Shown: one piece after another, positions 37,257 through 46,000 of the stretch | Layout of the letters: each line of letters opens with the position of its first letter | How positions within the stretch are numbered: position 1 is the first letter of the stretch | Origin: Chondrosia reniformis | Taxonomy: Eukaryota; Porifera; Demospongiae; Chondrillida; Chondrillidae | Direction of reading: 5' to 3' | Assembly (NCBI GenBank): GCA_947172415.1 | Contig: OX359197.1 | Span: 3,782,001-3,846,000 of the forward strand | Length of the DNA stretch: 64,000 bases | Notes under the pieces: generated by a model | Databases searched by the model: none | What the model was told of the DNA's origin: nothing | What the model saw: only the letters and a program-made list of their open reading frames with translations | Program-made: the position numbers and the translations under genes

Positions 37257-39370
37257 TCAATTGTTAGTGTTAATTGAAGGTATAATGTCATTCCAGATGG
37301 GGTCAAGTGACATGCCTTGGTCCAGGTTCATGCATCTGCTGGTTTGTATGTACATTGCTTCTTTGATCTTTCTTCTTGTCTTGTGTTGTTCTCTCTGGAG
37401 TACCTCAGCATTTTCCCATTTGATGATATGGTCTGTTGTTTGAACATGTACAGCTATTGAGTTGTTTGTGTCGCCTCTCCTTACTGATCTCCTATGTTCA
37501 GCTATTCTTTCATGAATACTTTTTGATGTTTCTCCAATGTACTCTTGGCCACATTCGCATGGGATCCTGTAAATGACTCCCTTGGCTTGGTCTCTGCTGA
37601 TTGGTGTCTTGACCTTCATTAGGATGCACCTGAGTGTGCTGTTGGACTTGTGCACTACTGTGATGCCCAGGGGTCTGCAGGTTCTCTGTAGTTTCTCACT
37701 GAGGCCTCTGATGTATGGTAGGCTCAGAATCTTCTTATCCTCATTACTTGGGTCTGCTTGTGTGCTTTTCTGTTTCCTCAGAACTCTCTGGATGATGGTC
37801 CTAGGGTAGCCATTCTTTTCGAAGACACTCTGTAGATGTTGTAGTTCCTCCTGTAGGTTCTTTTGTGAACATATGTTGTGTGCTCTCTTCCTCAGACAGG
37901 TGATTGTCCCGAGTTTGATTGCTGGGTGGTGGTTAGACTGGTAATTGAGATAGCCGTCAGTGGAGGTCGGTTTCCTGTAGACACTTGTGGTTAGGTTGCT
38001 TCCTTTCCTCTTGACGAGGACATCCAAGAATGGTAGCTGTCCTTGTTCCTCCTCTTCCATGGTGAACTGTATAGATTCTCTCAGTGAATTGAGGTGTCCA
38101 AGGAAGGCTTGTAGTTCACTGTCACCATGTGTCCAAATAACAAAAGTGTCGTCTACGTACCTTATCCAAAGTGTTGGCTTGTGTGTGGCTGTATCAATGG
38201 CCATTTCCTCAAAAATTCCATATATAGGTTGGCTAGAACTGGGGAGAGGGGGAACCCATTGCTGCCCCTTCTGTCTATTCATAAAAGTCTGTTCCTAGTT
38301 GGAAGTAGGTCGTTGAAAGAACTTTTTCTATCATTTCAATTATGACTTTTGGTGGTAGGTTGGTTCTTTCCCCCAATGTCCAGGAGGGAGGATATCCTCG
38401 ACACTGCTTCTTTCACTGGTACTTTGGTGAAGAGGCTCTTGACATCAAAACTGACCATTTTGTCACTTTCTCCAACTGATGTACCTGCAATGAGTTGAGC
38501 AAATTGAGATGAGTTAGTTATGTGGTGTGGAATGTTACCCACAAGTGGGGAAAGGATCCGTGTCAGTTCTTTGGCCAGGTAGTATGTTGGTGATCCAATA
38601 GATGACACAATTGGTCTCATTGGTCTGTCTGGCTTGTGAATCTTTGGGAGGCCATACATTTGAGGTGGGCGATTCTGTGAAGGTGCTAGTTTCAATCTTG
38701 TGTTCCTGTCAATCAGGTGTTTGTCTTATAGTTTTCTCAGCATCTGGTTCAGTCCCTTGGTGATCTTCAGAGTTGGGTCATTCTTCAACTTCTTGTATGT
38801 TCCATCCTGCAACAAACCTTCCATTTTCTGGTGATATTCAGTACTGTCCAAGATGACTGTTGTCCTCCCTTTGTCAGCTGGTAAGATCTTTATTGTTTCG
38901 TCTCCTTTCAGTCTTTGTATGGCTTTCATCTGTTGTCTAGTTAAGTTGGTTTTTGGCAGTTTGCAGTGCTTGAGGCACCACTTCACCCTACTCTTTAAGT
39001 CTTGTGCTTGGTTGGCATTCATTGTTCTAGAAATTGCTTCTGTTCTTGTCACAATTTCTTGAGTTGGTATAGCTTTGGGAGTAATGGCAAAATTCAGTCC
39101 CAGGGCCAGCACTTCTTCTTCAATTTTGTCCAGTTGTCTGGAACTGTAGTTCTTCACCAACTTCTTGGTATCCAACTGCTGCTGGCTTTCAAGGATGAGA
39201 GTGTCAAACTTCTTTAGTTGTTTTTCTCGGCATTCATGGTAACATCTTTCTTCATATTCATTAATCCATTTCTCCATTTGTCTGAACTCCTCTTGATCCA
39301 GGGCTCGCAATACCTTTGGATGTAGTTGCTGTCTTTCTCTTTGGAGGTGAATCTCCTTCCGGCGTGCCAT
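37257..39370 (-). pseudogene. Penelope-like reverse transcriptase / GIY-YIG endonuclease
   Basis: Coding region of the minus-strand element, now split into segments 39370-38726, 38695-38336 and 38282-37257. The first is a charged, probably coiled-coil N-terminal part ending in the reverse-transcriptase entry (ILPADKGRTTVIL). The second has YGLPKIHKPDRPMRPIVSS and SFDVKSLFTKVP, diagnostic of Penelope-like and telomerase-related enzymes. The third carries the catalytic YVDDTFVIW and, near its C-terminus, the GIY-YIG nuclease: GVIYRIPCECGQEYIGETSK, then HERIAEH, with a candidate catalytic glutamate in KEAMYIQ. The enzyme would nick DNA and prime reverse transcription at the target. It is broken by an in-frame stop and at least one frameshift, plus an 11-bp deletion near 38380 relative to the inverted copy. 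Confidence 0.9.
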
Positions 39371-39676
39371 TTTGGTACATTATCCAAGTAGTACATAACT
39401 TGTCTTTATTGCTTGAGATGCTGCTCTTGTGGTCTTTATTGGTAGAGTCACTCTCAGTCCCCTTGGAATGAGGTTTTGTTTCTTGCATCTGGCTAAGAAA
39501 ATGAGATGGTTTTAGTTCCTTGCAATCCTACCTGTAATATTCCTCATTTTGTAGATGGTTGAAATTGTAGCTTGCTCTGATCTTTTGATGAAATGATAGG
39601 GGGTAATTTTAGTTGCGTTCATTATGAAAGATAAGTTTATTGGAGCTATCAGCAACAAAATTGAGCTAGATTGAAC

Positions 39677-39701
39677 ATTTCGACCCGTAGGTCTTCATCA
39701 G
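39677..39701 (-). ncRNA. Hammerhead ribozyme core in Penelope terminal repeat (right)
   Basis: Second copy of the same core in the upstream direct repeat: CTGATGA, stem II GACC-TACG-GGTC, then GAAAT instead of GAAAC. The change falls in the short stem III, so this copy is probably weaker. The sequence breaks off just 5' of the core, where the inverted copy begins. Confidence 0.55.
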
Positions 39702-39857
39702 CGAAAGTACCAGTGAAAGAAGCAGTGTCGAGGATATCCTCCCTCCTGGACAGAGACACCACATTGGGGGAAAGAACCAACCTACCACCAAAAGTCATAA
39801 TTGAAATGATAGAAAAAGTTCTTTCAACGACCTACTTCCAACTAGGAACAGACTTTT

Positions 39858-40883
39858 ATGAATAGACAGAAGGGGCAGCAATGGGTTCCCCCTCTCCCCA
39901 GTTCTAGCCAACCTATATATGGAATTTTTGAGGAAATGGCCATTGATACAGCCACACACAAGCCAACACTTTGGATAAGGTACGTAGACGACACTTTTGT
40001 TATTTGGACACATGGTGACAGTGAACTACAAGCCTTCCTTGGACACCTCAATTCACTGAGAGAATCTATACAGTTCACCATGGAAGAGGAGGAACAAGGA
40101 CAGCTACCATTCTTGGATGTCCTCGTCAAGAGGAAAGGAAGCAACCTAACCACAAGTGTCTACAGGAAACCGACCTCCACTGACGGCTATCTCAATTACC
40201 AGTCTAACCACCACCCAGCAATCAAACTCGGGACAATCACCTGTCTGAGGAAGAGAGCACACAACATATGTTCACAAGAGAACCTACAGGAGGAACTACA
40301 ACATCTACAGAGTGTCTTCGAAAAGAATGGCTACCCTAGGACCATCATCCAGAGAGTTCTGAGGAAACAGAAAAGCACACAAGCAGACCCAAGTAATGAG
40401 GATAAGAAGATTCTGAGCCTACCATACATCAGAGGCCTCAGTGAGAATCTACAGAGAACCTGCAGACCCCTGGGCATCACAGTAGTGCACAAGTCCAACA
40501 GCACACTCAGGTGCATCCTAATGAAGGTCAAGACACCAATCAGCAGAGACCAAGCCAAGGGAGTCATTTACAGGATCCCATGCGAATGTGGCCAAGAGTA
40601 CATTGGAGAAACATCAAAAAGTATTCATGAAAGAATAGCTGAACATAAGAGATCAGTAAGGAGAGGCGACACAAACAACTCAATAGCTGTACATGTTCAA
40701 ACAACAGACCATATCATCAAATGGGAAAATGCTGAGGTACTCCAGAGAGAACAACACAAGACAAGAAGAAAGATCAAAGAAGCAATGTACATACAAACCA
40801 GCAGATGCATGAACCTGGACCAAGGCATGTCACTTGACCCCATCTGGAATGACATTATACCTTCAATTAACACTAACAATTGA
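39858..40883 (+). pseudogene. C-terminal half of Penelope-like reverse transcriptase with GIY-YIG domain
   Basis: A 341-residue open frame that matches its counterpart at 38282-37257 at all but three residues (K/E, K/N, R/K). It contains YVDDTFVIW, the thumb region and the complete GIY-YIG domain. The first methionine is not a real start: the frame begins just after an interruption, and the residues preceding FEEMAIDTATHK are out of frame relative to the family. Both copies begin with the same aberrant MNRQKGQQWVPP, so they share the same upstream defects. Confidence 0.88.
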
Positions 40884-41004
40884 TTTTTCATGTGACAAGA
40901 TTTTTTTTTTATTCTACTTTAATTATTTTATCTTATTCAATTTTTCAACTCCTGTCACCTTTCCTCTATTTAAACCAACTCTGTAATCCTATTCCTCATT
41001 ACTG

Positions 41005-41029
41005 CTGATGAAGACCTAAGGGTCGAAAC
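41005..41029 (+). ncRNA. Hammerhead ribozyme core in inverted Penelope copy
   Basis: CTGATGA (41005-41011), stem II GACC-TAAG-GGTC, GAAAC (41025-41029), then GTT. It differs from the left copy only in the tetraloop (TAAG versus TACG) over this core. Confidence 0.63.
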
Positions 41030-41081
41030 GTTCAATCTAGCTCAATTTTTTGCTGATAGCTCCAATAAACTTATCTTTCAT

Positions 41082-41266
41082 ACTAGTTGTATGTATTAGT
41101 TATATGTACTAGTTACATCTACTAGTAACTAGATATATTTATCAGATGTATGTACCAGTTGTATGTACTAGTTGCATGTACCAGTTTTATGTAATAGATA
41201 CTAGTTTTATGAACTAGTTGTATGTACTAGTTGTAGTTACTAGTTGTATGTACTAGTTGTAGTTCC
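41082..41266 (+). repeat. 13-bp satellite, short block
   Basis: Satellite with the TACATCTACTAGTAACTAG variant that recurs near 41905. It ends in TTGTAGTT (41259-41266), the left copy of the target duplication of the next element. Confidence 0.9.
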
Positions 41267-41283
41267 CCTATTTTTCCATATTA

Positions 41284-41336
41284 GTGGTCAGCTACACTCT
41301 TGGCTGTACCCCTTATCTGCTGATAAGGAAACCACA
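41284..41336 (+). other. Predicted three-way-junction RNA fold
   Basis: Nested complementary segments: GTGGT (41284-41288) with ACCAC (41330-41335 region), enclosing CAGC-(10 nt)-GCTG and a perfect CCTTATC-TGCT-GATAAGG hairpin. All three helices are uninterrupted. It lies upstream of the hammerhead in the same element and could be a conserved structural module of its RNA. Confidence 0.5.
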
Positions 41337-41395
41337 AGCTTTTTTGCTTCTGGGAGAACTTATTAGTAGACTAGCCACTCAAACTTCCATCGTAT

Positions 41396-41440
41396 GCCAT
41401 ACTGATGAGTCCTAATAAGGACGAAGCAGCTGTCTATGGC
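41396..41440 (+). ncRNA. Hammerhead ribozyme (type I)
   Basis: A hammerhead by eye. Stem I: GCCATA (41396-41401) pairs with TATGGC (41435-41440). Core CTGATGA is at 41402-41408. Stem II: GTCCT (41409-41413), loop AATA, AGGAC (41418-41422). Then GAAG (41423-41426) and a short stem III CA-GC-TG, with the cleavage triplet GTC ending at 41434. The one departure from consensus is GAAG for GAAA, which would make a G-U rather than an A-U pair next to the cleavage site. Stem I continues outward, after an internal loop that could make loop-loop contacts, into a 12-bp stem (TAGCCACTCAAA with TTTGAGTGGCTA). Confidence 0.85.
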
Positions 41441-41576
41441 TCGACCATCTTTTTGAGTGGCTACGGGGAGACTCTGGTTCCCATCAAGCGAACTTCGGTT
41501 CCGCCCATCAACTAATTGCGCTCCTCAGGGGTCATGAGTGGGCAGGGGTAATACCCAGAGTTTCATAATGATGACA

Positions 41577-41944
41577 TTGTAGTTACTAGTTGTATGTACT
41601 AGCTGTTTGTACAACTGTAGGTACGAGTAACTAGTTGTATGTACTAGTTCTAGGTACTATTTGTATGTGTGTTACTAGTTGTATATGCTAGTTGTATGTT
41701 CTAATTTTTATAGATATATATACTACTTTTATGCAGTACTTGTGTGTTTTGGTTGTATGTATTAGTTATATTTACGTGTTGCATTTACTGGTTGGATGTA
41801 CTAGTTGTATTTACCAGTTGTATGTACTAGTTGCATGTACCAGTAACTAGATATATGTACAAGATGTATGTACTAGTTGTATGTACTAGTTGTATGTACT
41901 AGTTACATCTACTAGTAACTAGATATATGTACTAGATGTATGTA
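41577..41944 (+). repeat. 13-bp satellite, paralogue of 36.8-37.0 kb
   Basis: Satellite. The run 41690-41890 matches 36815-37010 (GCAGTACTTGTG, TTTACGTGTTGCA and GGATGTACTAG in the same order), and a third relative lies near 60610-60730. Confidence 0.9.
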
Positions 41945-42143
41945 CCTTTCGTGGCCGTGGCCGTCATATATTTCATATAAATGTATACTGTACTATAATT
42001 TTAATCTACCATATCTCCTTCGTAAATAAAGAAATTTCGTTCAAACTTGGCATATACATTCTCTAAAGGCCATAAAGACATTTGCTAGGAAAAATCGGTT
42101 TCTGTTGGAGGCAATTTCTGCAATTTCTACTGGCGGCGCTCAC
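41945..42143. repeat. Unclassified 200-bp non-satellite island
   Basis: Starts CTTTCGTGGCCGTGGCCGTC and ends CTGGCGGCGCTCAC. It has no long frame, no clear inverted ends and no second copy in the window. It could be an unrecognised transposon fragment. Confidence 0.4.
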
Positions 42144-42805
42144 ATGTACTAGTTGTATTTACTAGTAACTATCTGTATGTCCCAGTTGTATGTACTAGTT
42201 GTACGTACCAGTTGCATGCAGTTATATGTAATACTTGAATGTACTAGTTGTGTTTAATTGTATAATGTACAAGTTATACTTACTAATTCTAGTAACTAGT
42301 TGTATGTACTGGTTATATATACTAGTTTTATGTACTAGTTATATGTCCTAGTTGTCGTACTAGTTGTATGTACTCATTGTATGCACTAGTTGAATGTAAT
42401 AGTTGAATGTACCAGTAACTAGTTATATGTATTATTTTTATGGACTAGTTGTATCCATTAGATACTAATTGTATGTACCAATTGTAGGTACTAATTATAT
42501 GTACAAGTTGTATGTTCTAGTAACTCATTGTATGTCCTAATGGTATATAGTTGATGATTGTAGTACTAACAAGATGTATGTAATAGTTATATATATTAGT
42601 TCTTTTTACCAGTTTTATGTAATAGATGTGTGTCCTAGTTGTGTGTACTAGTTGTATGTACTAGTATTAAGTACTAGATACTAGTTGTATATATTAGTTG
42701 TAAGTACTAATAACTATCTGTCTGTACTAATTGTATGTACTTCTTGTATGTACTAGTTGTGTGTAATTGTTGTATGTACTACTTATATTTACTAGTTGAA
42801 GTTAC
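42144..42805 (+). repeat. 13-bp satellite
   Basis: Satellite with right-domain variants; nothing else seen. Confidence 0.92.
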
Positions 42806-43041
42806 CATCTTTGGGATGGTACATCCTTCGAATTTTGAGCGTTTAAAAATGCAGTTGGTTTTCGATTCTTTGTCAATCCTGGGGATACTCCTCAGTGACT
42901 GATGGTTGAGTGGAAGAATGGCCTCTATTTATACAGGATTTTTCCCACCATTTCCAATTCCTGTAATGTGACCCACAGCAGGAAGAGAAAAAAGTGTGAA
43001 TAATTATATTATATTATAAGGAATCCTTATTCCGTTATTGA
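42806..43041. repeat. Dispersed repeat sharing both ends with the 26.8-kb insert
   Basis: A 236-bp island that starts ATCTTTGGGATGGTACATCC and ends TTATAAGGAATCCTTATTCC. The same end strings, with the 170-bp middle replaced by a few bases, form the island at 26787-26853. Non-coding; probably a small non-autonomous transposon of unknown family. Confidence 0.6.
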
Positions 43042-46000
43042 AGTAACTAATTGAATGTACTAGCTGTATAAACTACTGGTATTTACTAGTTTTATGAACT
43101 AGTTGTATGTACTAATAACAATCTCTATGTACTAATTGTATGTATTAGTTTTATGTACTACTTGTATATACTAGTTATATATCCTAGTTGTAGTTCGTAG
43201 TTGTATATACTAGTTGTATGTACTAGTTGTAAGTATTAATTGGATGTACTAGTAACTAGTTGAATGTAGTAGTTGTATGTACTAGTTGTATGTGCAAGTA
43301 ATATGTACTCGTTTTATATGCTAGTCCTATGTACTACAAGTAACAATCTGTAATAACTAGTTGTATGTACTAGTTGTATGTGCTAGTTGAATGTGAAAGT
43401 TTTATGTACAGGTTATATGAACTAGGTCTATGTAAAACTTATAGTACTAGTTGTACACACTAGTTGCATGTACTAGCTGTATGTACTACTTGTACGTAGT
43501 TATATGTACTCGTTGTATGTACTAATTGTTTATACTAGTTGTATGTAAAAGTTGAATGTACTAGTAACTAGTTGTATATACTACTTGTAAGTACTAATTG
43601 TATGTACAAGTTGTATGTACTAGTTGTAGGTTCTAGTTAAATGCACTAGTTGTATGTACCAGTTGTATGAACTAGTTGTATGTACAAGTGACAATCTGTA
43701 TTTAATACTTGTATGTACTAGTTGAATGTACTAGTTGTAGGTAGTTATATGTACTAGTTGTATATACAAGTTATATTTATTAGTTGTATTTACTAGTTGC
43801 ATGTACTAATTATATGTACTAGTTGTATGTTCTAGTATTATGTACTAGATATTAGTTGTATATATTATTTGTATGTAATAGTTATATGTACGAATTGTAT
43901 GTACTAATTGTGTGTAATTGTGGTATGTACTAGTTATTGGAAATAGTTGTAGATACTAGTTGTACCAATTGTATGTACTAGTTGTATGTACTAGTTGTAT
44001 GTAGTTATATGTACTAGTTGAATGTACTAGTTGAGTGTAATTTTTTAATGTACTAGTTATACTTCCTAGTTCTAGTTACTAGTTTTATGTACTGGTTAAA
44101 AGTACTAGTTATATGTCCTAGTTGTATTACTAGTTGTATATACCAGTTTTATTTACTAGTTGCATGAACTAGTTGTAAGTACTCGTTACTAGTTGGATGT
44201 ACTAATTTTATGTACTAGATGTATGTACTAGTTGTATGTACTATTTGTATGTACTTGTTGTATATACTATTTCTATGTACTAGTTCTATGTACTAGCTGT
44301 AGCTTCTAGTTGCATGTACTTGTTGTATGTACTAGTAACTAGTTGAATGTACTAGTTATATGTACTAGTTTTGTGTATTAGGTGTATGAACTAGTTGTAT
44401 GAACTAGAAACAATCCGAATTTATTACTTGAATGTACTTGTTGTATGTACTAGTTATAGGTAGATATATGTAGTAGTTGTATATACATGTTATATTTACT
44501 AGTTGAAGTTACTACTTGTATGTACTAGTTGTATGTACTAGATGTATGAATTATTAATTATCTCTATTTACTAATTGTATGCCCTAGTTGTATGTATTAG
44601 TTGTGTGTAGTTATATGTACTACTTGTATTTACGAGTTGGGTGTAATGGTTATATGTACTAGTTGGATGTACTAGTTCTTTGTACTAGTTATAGTACAAG
44701 TTATACGTACTAATTGAATGTACTAGTTGTATGGACTAGTTTGATATACTAGTTGTATGTACTAGTTGTATGTACTAGTAACTATATATCTGTATGTACT
44801 AATTGTATGCAGACATATGTATTACTTGTATGTATTAGATGTGTGTAATGGTTGTATATGTATTATATATACTAGTTGTAGTTATTAGTTGTATGTACTA
44901 GTTGTATCTACTAGTTGCTTGTAGTAGTTGTATGTTCTAGTTGAATGTACTAGGAATAGTTATATTTACTAGTTGAAGGTTCTAGCTGAATGTACTCAAT
45001 TCTAAGTAGTAGTTGCATGTTCTATTTGTATGGACCTATTGTAAGTACTTTTATGTGCTAGTTGTATATTCCAGTTGTATGTACTAATACAAGGCACTAG
45101 TTATGTACTAGTTGTAGGTCCTAGTTGTATGTACTAGTAACCAGATGTATGTACTAGTTATATGTACTAGTTGTATGTACTAGTTGAATGTACTAGTTTT
45201 ACGTACTGGTTATATGTACTAGTCCTATGTACCATTTGTTGTACTAATTGTATGTTATAGTTGTATGAACTACTTGTATGCACTAGTTTTATGTACTAGT
45301 TGTACGTACTAATTATAAGGACTAGTTATAGGGACTAGTTATATGTACTGGTTATATGTACTAGTTCTATGCCCTAATTGTAGTACTAGTTGTTTGTACT
45401 AGTAGTATGCGCTAGTTGTATGTACTAATTGAATATACTAGTTGTATGTAGTTATTGTTCCTACTAGTTGTATGTACTAGTCGTATAGACTAGTAAGTAG
45501 TTGATGTACCAGTTATTTGTACTAGTTGTATGTACTAGCTGTATGGAGTAGTTGTATGAACTAGTTGTAGGTACTAGTTGTATGTATTAGTTGTTATAAT
45601 TAGTAATTATCTCAATTTCCTAGTTGTATGTGCTAGTTGTTGTACTAGTGGTTGGTAGTTATATGTACTAGTTGAATGTAATAGTTGTATGTATTAGTTT
45701 TATGTACTGGTTATATGGACTAATTGTATGTACTGGTTATATGAACTAGTTGTACGTACTAGTTATGTGTACTAGTTATATGGACTAGTTATGTGTACTT
45801 GTTATATGTACTAGTTCTATGCCCTAGTTGTAGTACTAGTTGTGTGTACTAGTAGTATTCGCTAGTTGTATGTACTAGTTGTATGTACTAGTTGTATGTA
45901 GTTATTGTATCTACTAGTTGTTTGTACTAGTTGTATTGACTAGTAAATAATTGATATACCAGTTATTTGTACTAGTTGTATGTACTAATTGTATGGAATA

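Larger units (their letters stand above)
37017..39702 (-). mobile_element. Penelope-like element, near full-length, with terminal direct repeats
   Basis: A 2.7-kb retroelement on the minus strand, bounded by 115-bp direct repeats (37017-37131 and 39588-39702), matching the pseudo-LTRs of Penelope-like elements. It encodes an N-terminal extension, a reverse transcriptase and a GIY-YIG endonuclease, in that order. Each direct repeat contains a hammerhead-type core. The coding region is interrupted at several places, so the copy is defective. The right-hand direct repeat abuts an inverted partial copy of the same element. Confidence 0.9.
39703..41081 (+). mobile_element. Inverted, 5'-truncated Penelope-like copy
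   Basis: A second copy in opposite orientation, starting abruptly inside the reverse-transcriptase domain (at the KVPVKEAVSR segment) and running to the 3' repeat. It abuts the end of the minus-strand element with no satellite between. Inverted 5'-truncated partial copies next to a full unit are a known Penelope-like arrangement. The final 35-40 bp present in the other copy's terminal repeat are absent here. Confidence 0.88.
41267..41576 (+). mobile_element. 310-bp hammerhead-bearing retrozyme/SINE-like element
   Basis: A compact G+C-richer island flanked by an 8-bp direct repeat TTGTAGTT (41259-41266 and 41577-41584), consistent with retrotransposition. It encodes no protein. Structures in order: a three-way-junction fold (about 41284-41336), a 12-bp perfect outer stem (41372-41383 with 41452-41463) enclosing a hammerhead ribozyme (41396-41440), and a tail ending AATGATGACA. 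No clear RNA polymerase III A or B box was found. Small non-coding elements with hammerheads are known in animals as retrozymes. The family is unrecognised, and the direct repeat could in part reflect satellite similarity. Confidence 0.7.

Noticed and set aside
41319-41336. Second hammerhead-like string CTGATAAGGAAAC at 41320-41332
   Set aside because: CTGATAA is not the CTGATGA core and the bases are already explained by the perfect CCTTATC/GATAAGG hairpin.
41267-41576. tRNA-derived SINE with internal A and B boxes
   Set aside because: Strings such as GGTTCCCATC and GGTTCCGCCC only loosely resemble a B box and no paired A box at the right spacing was found.
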